5,470 nt of DNA, from assembly GCA_041302975.1 (NCBI GenBank), contig JBFYQC010000007.1:1-5470 (forward strand). The letters run 5' to 3'. How positions within the stretch are numbered: position 1 is the stretch's first letter; each line of letters begins with the position of its first letter. Of the stretch, positions 1-5,470 are shown one piece after another. Origin of the DNA: UBA6183 sp041302975. Its GTDB lineage: Bacteria; Bacteroidota; Bacteroidia; UKL13-3. The notes below the pieces were generated by a model. That model had not been told where the DNA came from. It saw only the letters and a program-made list of their open reading frames with translations, and made no database searches. The translations under genes and the position numbers were made by a program.

Positions 1-2234
1 GCTGTGTTGTGCGCATAATCCACCATTAACTCAAAGTTTTTAAAGCGGAAAATATTCATGCGACCCGGTGTTTGCACTGGACCAGGAATAAAGGTTTGTA
101 AGGCCACACGCATGTCTTCAATTTTAAAATTACGAATAAACCCTGCTAACAAGGTTGGCAATACATTGGCTATATTATACGTTGCACGTCCACCAAACGT
201 AAGCGGAATATTCACGGCCTTTTCAATCCTAATTTTCCAAGTGCCTTTGCAAATAGTTACATAACCGTTTTCATATATTGCTGCTAAACCACCTTTACTA
301 ATATGCTCCTTAATTAATGGATTATTTTCATCCATACTAAAGTAAGCAATATTGCACACACACTCTTTAGCCATGCTAACGGTGTATTTATTATCAGCAT
401 TTAAGATGGCATATCCACCGGGTAAAACACTTGCTGGCACAACAGATTTTACGCGTGTTAGTTGTTCAATGGTATCAATATCTTGCAGGCCTAAATGGTC
501 TTCTGAAATATTTGTTACTATAGCAATATCACAGTTATGAAAACCTAAACCAGCCCTTAGAATTCCGCCACGGGCAGTTTCTAACACAGCAAAATCAATA
601 GCAGGATCTTTTAATACAAACTCAGCACTAACCGGGCCTGTACAATCGCCACGCATCATCAATTGGTTTTGTATATATACACCATCGGTTGTTGTGTAAC
701 CTACTTTATAGCCCATGGTTTTAACCATGTGTGCCATTAAACGTGTGGTAGTGGTTTTTCCGTTAGTACCCGTTACAGCAATAATTGGAATACGCGCACT
801 GCTTCCCGGAGGATACAACATATCAATTACAGGTTCGGCTACGTTACGCGGTATACCTTCAGCCGGATCGATGTGCATGCGGAAACCCGGAGCTGCATTT
901 ACCTCTAAAATAGCACCGCCATTATCTTTAACCGGTTCGGTTAAGTTTTCGGCCATGATATCAATACCACATATGTCTAAACCAATGATACGTGCAATAC
1001 GCTCACACATAAAAATATTATCGGGATGTACCATGTCGGTTACATCTGTTGCGGTTCCACCGGTACTTAAATTGGCGGTTGGTTTTAAAAACAACTCTTC
1101 GCCTTTAGGTAAAACACTTTCTAAGGTAAGATTTACTTTGGCCAGCATGTCTAGAGTAAATTCATCAACCTTAATTTGGGTTAATGTTTTTTCGTGGCCA
1201 TACCCCCTGCGCGGGTCTTCGTTGGTTATATCAATCAACTCCTGAATGGTGCTGCTTCCATCGCCAATAACCGATGCCGGTTTACGTATGGCTGCTGCCA
1301 CAAATTTGTAATTGATCACTAACACACGGTGATCTTGCCCTGTTATAAATTTCTCTACAATTACGCCACGCGAATATTTTTTAGCGGCTTCTAAACCACG
1401 CAAAGCGTCTTCCCAATTGTTAATATTAGTGGTGGCACCTTTACCGTGATTACCATCAACTGGTTTTGTTACTATAGGATAACTAATGCGCTCTAAGGCT
1501 TCTTTTAAGCCTTCTTCACTATACACAATCCTACCACGCGGAACAGGAATTTCGGCCGCTTCCAGTAAGTTTTTGGTTTCTTCTTTATCGCAGGCAATAT
1601 CAACTGCAATACTGCTGGTGGTACTGGCTATGGTGGCCCTGATTCTTTTTTGATTCATGCCATAACCCAACTGCACTAAAGAGTGTCTGTTTAACCTGAT
1701 GTAGGGAATACCACGCGTTATAGCTTCATCAACAATACAGCCTGTGCTCGGGCCAAGGCGTTCTTCTTCACGTATCTCTCTTAAATTTTGAATATCTTCT
1801 GCCAAATGGTACTCATTACCCGCAATTAATGCTTCGGCAATACGCACCGATGCTTTTGCTGTGTAAACTCCGGCCTTTTCTTCCATGTAACTAAACACCA
1901 CGTTGTAAATGCCCTCTTTACCGGTACTTCGTGTTCTGCCAAAACCACAAGCCATACCTGCTAATGTTTGAAGCTCTAAAGCAATATGCTCTATTACGTG
2001 ACCCATCCATGTTCCTTCTTCAACCCGTTTAAAAAAACCACCTGGCGTGCCTATTGAACAACGGTGCGAAAACATAGTAGGAAATAGTTTTTGTAAACGC
2101 TCACCAAATCCATCTATTTTGTTGGTAGGAAACTGCTCAAGTTCCTCTAAATCAAGACGCATTTGAATTAGTTTATGCCTACGAATGCTCCAGTAGTTTG
2201 GACCGCGCATTACTTTGATGTCTAGAATTTTCAT
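1..2234 (-). CDS. cphA: Cyanophycin synthetase CphA (C-terminus beyond window)
   Basis: ATP-dependent synthesis of cyanophycin: alternating addition of Asp to the poly-Asp backbone and of Arg to the Asp side chains, in the cytoplasm. The start ATG at 2234 gives MKILDIKVMRGPNYWSIRR, the typical CphA N-terminus. 744 codons are present; the family is usually about 870-900 residues, so roughly the last 130 are missing at the left edge. Visible parts: N domain (about 1-160) with HVIEH at 79-83; ATP-grasp domain (about 161-480) with KPVDGNHGKG at 257-266, TANLSTGG, and EVNAAPGFRMH from 444; Mur-ligase-like domain from about 481 with the P-loop GTNGKTTTTR from 489, ARGGILR, QTPGRMN, and DYAHN from 739. 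From memory of cyanobacterial CphA, the match is close along the whole length, with no frameshift seen. The ATP-grasp plus Mur fusion separates it from plain Mur ligases. It is divergent from cphB, whose product degrades the polymer. No Shine-Dalgarno or clear promoter was found upstream. Confidence 0.97.
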   Translation of the reverse strand, partial: MKILDIKVMRGPNYWSIRRHKLIQMRLDLEELEQFPTNKIDGFGERLQKLFPTMFSHRCSIGTPGGFFKRVEEGTWMGHVIEHIALELQTLAGMACGFGRTRSTGKEGIYNVVFSYMEEKAGVYTAKASVRIAEALIAGNEYHLAEDIQNLREIREEERLGPSTGCIVDEAITRGIPYIRLNRHSLVQLGYGMNQKRIRATIASTTSSIAVDIACDKEETKNLLEAAEIPVPRGRIVYSEEGLKEALERISYPIVTKPVDGNHGKGATTNINNWEDALRGLEAAKKYSRGVIVEKFITGQDHRVLVINYKFVAAAIRKPASVIGDGSSTIQELIDITNEDPRRGYGHEKTLTQIKVDEFTLDMLAKVNLTLESVLPKGEELFLKPTANLSTGGTATDVTDMVHPDNIFMCERIARIIGLDICGIDIMAENLTEPVKDNGGAILEVNAAPGFRMHIDPAEGIPRNVAEPVIDMLYPPGSSARIPIIAVTGTNGKTTTTRLMAHMVKTMGYKVGYTTTDGVYIQNQLMMRGDCTGPVSAEFVLKDPAIDFAVLETARGGILRAGLGFHNCDIAIVTNISEDHLGLQDIDTIEQLTRVKSVVPASVLPGGYAILNADNKYTVSMAKECVCNIAYFSMDENNPLIKEHISKGGLAAIYENGYVTICKGTWKIRIEKAVNIPLTFGGRATYNIANVLPTLLAGFIRNFKIEDMRVALQTFIPGPVQTPGRMNIFRFKNFELMVDYAHNT

Positions 2235-2288
2235 AACAAAACGTATAAGGATTGGGGTAATTTTAATTACATGCAGTTTACATAAAAA

Positions 2289-2339
2289 ACTTGAAATAAC
2301 TAATGGTATCTTTTTGTAGTCGGTTTAAGTTATTTAAGT
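2289..2339. repeat. Inverted repeat between cphA and cphB
   Basis: The left arm ACTTGAAATAACT (2289-2301) is the reverse complement of the right arm AGTTATTTAAGT (2328-2339), apart from one extra G in the left arm. This gives 12 matched pairs around a 26-base centre. The right arm overlaps two direct copies of TTTAAGT spaced 9 bases apart, start to start. It lies upstream of the cphB -33 element and in the probable upstream or leader region of cphA. It could be a regulator binding site or form a hairpin in the cphA leader. Chance is a real alternative because the DNA is AT-rich. Confidence 0.5.
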
Positions 2340-2350
2340 GGAAAATAAAA

Positions 2351-2380
2351 TTGTGTAACAAAGGCATGCGTTTATCTTTG
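2351..2380 (+). promoter_or_regulatory. Bacteroidota-type promoter of cphB
   Basis: The -33 element TTG (2351-2353) is followed by a 19-base spacer and a perfect TAnnTTTG -7 element, TATCTTTG (2373-2380). This matches the consensus read by the primary sigma factor of Bacteroidota. Transcription would begin around 2386-2388, leaving a leader of about 20 bases before the TTG start codon at 2408. The spacer holds the imperfect palindrome AAAGGCATGCGTTT (2360-2373; one mismatched pair), a possible operator position. Confidence 0.72.
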
Positions 2381-2407
2381 TCCCTTCACTTTTAAATTAA
2401 CATTGTT

Positions 2408-3277
2408 TTGGAATTACCTAAAGGAAAGCTGATTTCGGTGGGGGGGGCAGAAGACAAAGGAACTGATTTAGAACAGGGGTTTATTCAGCGTAACCGCTTA
2501 AATTTCTTTGAACTTGGCATATTAAAACGCTTTATTAATGAAGTTGGTGGCGTTGAAAAACGCATTGAAGTTATTACCACTGCATCATCAATACCGGTTG
2601 AGGTAGGTGAAAATTATTTAGATGCATTTGGCAAAATTGGTTGCAAGAATATTGGTGTAATTGATATCAGAAAACGTGAAGATGTTTTTGATGAAGAGTT
2701 TATTAACCGCGTTAAAAATGCAGATGGTATAATGTTTAGCGGTGGCGACCAACTTAGGTTAACTTCTATTTTTGGTGGAACCGAAATATACAACGTACTT
2801 CATGATAGGTATTTTAACGAAGAGGGCTTTGTAATTGCAGGTACAAGCGCAGGAGCAATGGCCATGAGTAATACCATGATTTATCAAGGTAAAAGTGAGT
2901 TGGCCCACTTAAAAGGTGAGGTTAAAATTACCACCGGTTTGGCTTTTATGGGCAATGTAATTATCGACTCGCATTTTGATAAACGCGGACGATTTAACCG
3001 CTTGGCACAAGCTGTAGCCAGTAACCCGCAATGCACAGGTATTGGTTTGGGTGAAGATACAGGTGTGATAGTAACTGGAGGCAACAGCCTTGAAGTAGTA
3101 GGCAGTGGTGCTGTTGTTATTGTTGATGGAAGAGACATACGCCACACCAACATAACCGAAGTTGGCATGGGTGAACCCATAGCATTAGATAACTTACGTG
3201 TGAGTATAATGGTTAGGGGTAACCGATATTTATTAAAAGAACGAAAGTTTATTGCCAACGAAACGGCTAGGGTATAA
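2408..3277 (+). CDS. cphB: Cyanophycinase CphB (peptidase family S51)
   Basis: Cytoplasmic serine exopeptidase that degrades cyanophycin to beta-Asp-Arg dipeptides. The protein is 289 residues from the TTG start, slightly longer than cyanobacterial CphB (about 270), with no signal peptide. Visible motifs: GGAEDK at 12-17; GGDQLRL at 112-118; nucleophile elbow GTSAGA with Ser147; DSHFDKRGRFNR at 187-198; GLGEDTG with Glu216. By recalled alignment to Synechocystis CphB (Ser132, His174, Glu201), Ser147, His189 and Glu216 form the triad, and Asp187, Arg193, Arg195 and Arg198 line the substrate pocket. TTG is chosen as start because the in-frame stop at 2393-2395 leaves no ATG or GTG before it and the next Met is residue 109. 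ATT at 2396 or 2402 is less likely. No Shine-Dalgarno is seen. An eight-G run crosses codons 11-13. The conserved His/Arg cluster argues against a plain S51 dipeptidase (PepE), which cuts Asp-X dipeptides. Confidence 0.96.
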   Translation: MELPKGKLISVGGAEDKGTDLEQGFIQRNRLNFFELGILKRFINEVGGVEKRIEVITTASSIPVEVGENYLDAFGKIGCKNIGVIDIRKREDVFDEEFINRVKNADGIMFSGGDQLRLTSIFGGTEIYNVLHDRYFNEEGFVIAGTSAGAMAMSNTMIYQGKSELAHLKGEVKITTGLAFMGNVIIDSHFDKRGRFNRLAQAVASNPQCTGIGLGEDTGVIVTGGNSLEVVGSGAVVIVDGRDIRHTNITEVGMGEPIALDNLRVSIMVRGNRYLLKERKFIANETARV

Positions 3278-3286
3278 AAATTAAAT

Positions 3287-3325
3287 AAAAAAGGAGGTTG
3301 TTATAAAAAATAGCCTCCTTTTTTT
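3287..3325. terminator. Rho-independent terminator, probably bidirectional
   Basis: The left arm AAAAAAGGAGGTT (3287-3299) pairs with AGCCTCCTTTTTT (3312-3324), giving 13 pairs including one G-T wobble, with a 12-base loop and a run of seven T. It begins 9 bases after the cphB stop. Read on the minus strand the hairpin is also followed by a T-rich tail, so it can also stop transcripts of the converging peptidase gene that ends at 3402. Confidence 0.85.
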
Positions 3326-3401
3326 GTGCGATGCGCTTTGCACATCTCAACTAGATTTCGCCCTTTCAGGGCTTTTCAAATTACTATCGGTTTATCTAAA
3401 A
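3326..3401. repeat. Hairpin-rich convergent spacer
   Basis: This stretch between the terminator and the end of the peptidase gene has two small dyads. 3330-3346 folds GATGCGC against GCACATC around TTT; it pairs better on the minus strand, where the one mismatch becomes a G-U wobble. 3360-3372 is GCCCT-TTC-AGGGC, followed by TTTT. Both would lie in the 3' end of the minus-strand peptidase transcript. They may be extra terminator or RNA-stability structures, or part of a dispersed intergenic repeat. No coding sequence is supported here. Confidence 0.4.
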
Positions 3402-4343
3402 TCAGTATTCGTAAATTTTTATTACAGCCGTAGCATCTCCTCTTTTGTAACCCCTATACATACCTTCGCTGTTAAATGGAAGTTCAATATTTCCTGCTGT
3501 ATCAATGGCTATCAAACCTCCTTCGCCACCAAACTTTACCAGTTTATCTTTTACCACAAAATCACAGGCTTGTTTTAAAGTGTAACCTTTGTATTCCATC
3601 AAACAACTGATATCATAAGCCACAACTGCACGTATAAAATACTCACCATGTCCGGTGCAACTTACCGCGCAAGTATTGTTGTTGGCATAAGTTCCTGCAC
3701 CAATAATGGGGCTATCTCCTACCCTGCCAAAACGTTTGTTGGTCATACCCCCGGTTGAGGTTGCTGCAGCAATATTTCCATTTTTATCTAACGCAACAGC
3801 ACCAACGGTTCCAAACTTTTTACCCTCGCCACTATTTACCGTGTGGTCTAATTGGTAACCATCGCTATCTTTTACTTCTTGCCATTGTTTATATCTACTT
3901 TCTTCATAAAAATAATCATCAGGTTGCATGGGCAACTGCATCAATTTGGCAAAGGTTTCCGCGTCATTCCCACACAAAAAAACATGCCCGCTCTTTTCTT
4001 TAATTACACGTGCCAAGGCTACAGGATTTTGTACATTGCTTATACCACTTACAGCACCAGCCTCTAAGGTTTTACCATCCATAATACTGGCATCCATTTC
4101 ATGTGTGCCTTTATTGGTAAAAACAGCTCCTTTTCCGGCATTAAATAGTGGAAAGTTTTCTAAAGCAATTACCGCTGCCTCAACAGCGTCAATACTTGAA
4201 CCTCCTGCGGTTAAAATTTGATGTCCTGCATCAATGGCTTCTTGCAAACCTCTCATGTACAAAGCTTCCTTTTCGGGCGTCATTAAACTACGTAAAATGG
4301 TGCCGGCCCCACCATGCACCGCAATGCCAAAGTTATTATTCAT
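3402..4343 (-). CDS. iaaA: Isoaspartyl peptidase / L-asparaginase (plant-type, Ntn-hydrolase)
   Basis: Hydrolyses beta-aspartyl dipeptides and, more weakly in this family, L-asparagine. Next to cphA and cphB its likely substrate is beta-Asp-Arg, the product of cyanophycinase, giving free Asp and Arg. The protein is 313 residues, the usual length, with no signal peptide, so it is probably cytoplasmic. Visible motifs: AVHGGAG at 8-14; NAGKGAVFT from 68; MDASIMDG at 83-90; the autocleavage site Gly178-Thr179 in GTVGAVALD, Thr179 being the future N-terminal nucleophile of the beta subunit; STGG at 196-199; GRVGDSPIIGAG with Arg207 and Asp210; CTGHGE with Thr230 and Gly231. These positions coincide with the catalytic and substrate-binding residues recalled for E. 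coli EcAIII. The gene converges on cphB and is divergent from uvrA, with its own upstream region. It could prefer other isoaspartyl dipeptides; specificity for beta-Asp-Arg is inferred from context. Confidence 0.94.
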   Translation of the reverse strand: MNNNFGIAVHGGAGTILRSLMTPEKEALYMRGLQEAIDAGHQILTAGGSSIDAVEAAVIALENFPLFNAGKGAVFTNKGTHEMDASIMDGKTLEAGAVSGISNVQNPVALARVIKEKSGHVFLCGNDAETFAKLMQLPMQPDDYFYEESRYKQWQEVKDSDGYQLDHTVNSGEGKKFGTVGAVALDKNGNIAAATSTGGMTNKRFGRVGDSPIIGAGTYANNNTCAVSCTGHGEYFIRAVVAYDISCLMEYKGYTLKQACDFVVKDKLVKFGGEGGLIAIDTAGNIELPFNSEGMYRGYKRGDATAVIKIYEY

Positions 4344-4355
4344 GCCGCTAAAATA

Positions 4356-4370
4356 ACTTAATTATTAAGT
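4356..4370. repeat. 15-bp perfect palindrome upstream of the peptidase gene
   Basis: ACTTAATTATTAAGT consists of 7-base arms around one central T, ending 13 bases before the peptidase ATG on the minus strand. It shares the TTAAGT half-site with the repeats in the cphA-cphB spacer. An operator is possible, but AT-rich palindromes arise easily by chance. Confidence 0.4.
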
Positions 4371-4371
4371 C

Positions 4372-4402
4372 TTTTACACCTCAAACAATAACCTTACTTT
4401 CG
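4372..4402 (+). promoter_or_regulatory. Candidate uvrA promoter
   Basis: TACTTTCG (4395-4402) matches the Bacteroidota -7 consensus TAnnTTTG except for C in place of the last T. A T-rich -33-like element (TTTT, 4372-4375) lies at about the right distance but lacks the expected G. Transcription would start near 4408, about 35 bases before the uvrA ATG. It was chosen mainly for position and the -7 match. Confidence 0.4.
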
Positions 4403-4443
4403 TGGTTAATTATACAGCTGTATTTATTGGCTTATTAACTTTC

Positions 4444-5470
4444 ATGGCAAAAACAAAAAAATCCGAGTCTGTTGATTCGATTAACGAAGAAGAATATATT
4501 GAAGTACTTGGCGCAAGAGAGCATAATCTTAAGAATATTGATGTTCGCATTCCGCGCAATAAATTGGTTACTATAACTGGATTAAGTGGTAGTGGAAAAT
4601 CATCTTTAGCTTTTGATACCATTTTTGCTGAAGGTCAACGCAGGTATATGGAAAGTTTCAGTGCTTATGCACGTCAGTTTATTGGCAACATGGAGCGCCC
4701 AGATGTAGATAAAATAAACGGCCTTTCTCCGGTAATTTCTATCGAACAAAAAACAGTAAACAAAAACCCACGTTCTACCGTTGGTACCATTACAGAAATT
4801 TACGACTTTATGCGTTTGCTTTATGCCAGAGCTGCTGATGCATACAGTTATGTGAGCGGTGAAAAGATGGTAAAAATGACTGAAGAGCAAATTGTATCGG
4901 GCATTATTCAACAGTTTGAAGGAAGTAAAATTGCCATTTTAGCGCCATTGGTTAAAGGAAGGAAAGGGCATTACCGCGAGCTGTTTGAGCAAATTCGTAA
5001 ACAAGGTTTTACCAAGGTTAGGCTTGATGGTGAAGTGAAAGACATAACACCTAAAATGCAAGCCGACCGATACAAAATTCATGATATTGAGGTGTTGATT
5101 GATAGGGTTGATGCAAAAAAAGACAACCGATTTAGAATAAACGAAAGCGTTAAAAGTGCCCTTAAAATGGGTAAAGGAACTTTGGTGCTTTTAGTAGGCG
5201 ATGGTAAACAAGAAAAAGCTTATCACTTCAGCAAGTTTTTAATGGATCCTAAAAGCGGTATTAGTTATGATGAACCACAGCCAAACACTTTCTCGTTTAA
5301 CTCACCTTATGGTGCCTGCCCAAAATGCGATGGACTTGGCGTAGTAAGTACACTTGACGAAAACAACATTATTCCTGATAAAAAACTAAGCATTAATAAG
5401 GGGGCCATTACTCCGCTGGGTGAACCAAGAGACAATTGGACTTTTATGCAACTGCGTGAATTGGCAAAAA
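4444..5470 (+). CDS. uvrA: UvrABC excinuclease subunit A (N-terminal part)
   Basis: DNA damage recognition ATPase of nucleotide excision repair; a UvrA dimer loads UvrB at lesions. 342 codons are present before the right edge, about a third of the usual 930-950 residues. ATG at 4444 gives a short charged, lysine-rich leader (1-17) before the family start EYIEVLGAREHNLKNIDV. Visible motifs: Walker A GLSGSGKSS at 46-54; the Q-loop and signature-I region SAYARQFIGNMERPDVD from 73; GLSPVISIEQKT from 93; STVGTITEIYD from 111; the UvrB-binding insertion through the low-conservation stretch after about 135; FSFNSPYGACPKCDGLG from 283, whose Cys292 and Cys295 form half of a structural zinc site. The partner Cys pair would lie beyond the edge. 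After LLYARAADAY the Cys/His residues seen in many UvrA proteins are absent (SYVSGEKM). It is divergent from the peptidase gene, and no link with cyanophycin is evident. Confidence 0.97.
   Translation, partial: MAKTKKSESVDSINEEEYIEVLGAREHNLKNIDVRIPRNKLVTITGLSGSGKSSLAFDTIFAEGQRRYMESFSAYARQFIGNMERPDVDKINGLSPVISIEQKTVNKNPRSTVGTITEIYDFMRLLYARAADAYSYVSGEKMVKMTEEQIVSGIIQQFEGSKIAILAPLVKGRKGHYRELFEQIRKQGFTKVRLDGEVKDITPKMQADRYKIHDIEVLIDRVDAKKDNRFRINESVKSALKMGKGTLVLLVGDGKQEKAYHFSKFLMDPKSGISYDEPQPNTFSFNSPYGACPKCDGLGVVSTLDENNIIPDKKLSINKGAITPLGEPRDNWTFMQLRELAK

Larger units (their letters stand above)
2235..2407. promoter_or_regulatory. Divergent cphA-cphB control region
   Basis: This 173-bp AT-rich spacer must hold the start signals for both divergent genes. 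It contains a well-formed Bacteroidota promoter facing cphB (listed separately), a 12-bp inverted repeat with one bulged base (2289-2301 with 2328-2339), direct TTTAAGT repeats (2324-2330 and 2333-2339) and an imperfect palindrome in the cphB promoter spacer (2360-2373). No convincing promoter facing cphA was found. The closest is TACGTTTTG on the minus strand just before its ATG, which has one base too many and no upstream TTG. That a regulator binds here is inference. Confidence 0.6.

Noticed and set aside
715..1245. 176-codon plus-strand open frame opposite cphA
   Set aside because: It is antisense to the conserved ATP-grasp and Mur regions of CphA, the translation has no recognisable family, and there is no start context. 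It is a shadow of the real gene.
2237..2245. TACGTTTTG on the minus strand just before the cphA ATG as a -7 element
   Set aside because: It has one base more than TAnnTTTG, no TTG about 19 bases upstream, and would place the transcript start inside the gene.
2884..3258. Two overlapping minus-strand open frames opposite cphB
   Set aside because: They lie entirely inside the conserved CphB coding frame and have low-complexity translations with no domain signs.
3291..3298. Perfect Shine-Dalgarno-like AAGGAGGT before a small frame at 3324-3578
   Set aside because: The bases are the left arm of the terminator stem. The frame starts at TTG inside the T-run and is mostly antisense to the peptidase gene. 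Shine-Dalgarno sites are otherwise absent here.
4344..4360. TATTTTAG on the minus strand as the peptidase gene -7 element
   Set aside because: It has one mismatch to the consensus, no properly spaced -33 element, and would leave almost no leader.
4410..4911. Minus-strand open frames opposite the start of uvrA
   Set aside because: They are antisense to highly conserved UvrA motifs, with no family resemblance.
1..5470. CRISPR array, tRNA, rRNA, insertion sequence or phage element
   Set aside because: No spaced direct-repeat array, no tRNA-like cloverleaf, no transposase or integrase motif and no terminal repeats were seen. The window is almost fully used by four metabolic and repair genes.

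Overview
The window looks like a piece of a Bacteroidota chromosome. The reasons are AT-rich intergenic DNA, almost no Shine-Dalgarno sequences, a good Bacteroidota-type promoter (TTG, 19 bases, then TATCTTTG) in front of one gene, and proteins that read as ordinary members of their families. No genus can be named from the sequence alone.

Layout. Positions 1-2234 (minus strand) hold the first 744 codons of cyanophycin synthetase (cphA), which runs off the left edge. A 173-bp divergent control region (2235-2407) separates it from cyanophycinase (cphB, 2408-3277, plus strand). Next comes a strong, probably bidirectional terminator (3287-3325) and a short hairpin-rich stretch, into which an isoaspartyl peptidase/asparaginase of the Ntn-hydrolase type (3402-4343, minus strand) converges. 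A 100-bp divergent spacer (4344-4443) then leads into the first 342 codons of uvrA (4444 to the right edge, plus strand).

How the genes work together. CphA polymerises L-aspartate and L-arginine into multi-L-arginyl-poly-L-aspartate (cyanophycin), a nitrogen, carbon and energy reserve. CphB cuts the polymer into beta-Asp-Arg dipeptides. The isoaspartyl peptidase is the class of enzyme that splits those dipeptides into free Asp and Arg. One compact locus therefore encodes the full store-and-recover cycle outside the cyanobacteria. The catalytic residues expected for all three enzymes are visible, apart from the CphA C-terminus beyond the edge. UvrA (nucleotide excision repair) is a neighbour with no evident functional link.

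The least explained parts are the intergenic regions. The cphA-cphB spacer carries a 12-bp inverted repeat with one bulged base, direct TTTAAGT repeats, and an imperfect palindrome inside the cphB promoter. A perfect 15-bp palindrome with the same TTAAGT half-site lies upstream of the peptidase gene. This could be a shared operator for the three cyanophycin genes, but it is inferred only from the bases. cphB also has a TTG start and a run of eight G residues at codons 11-13.
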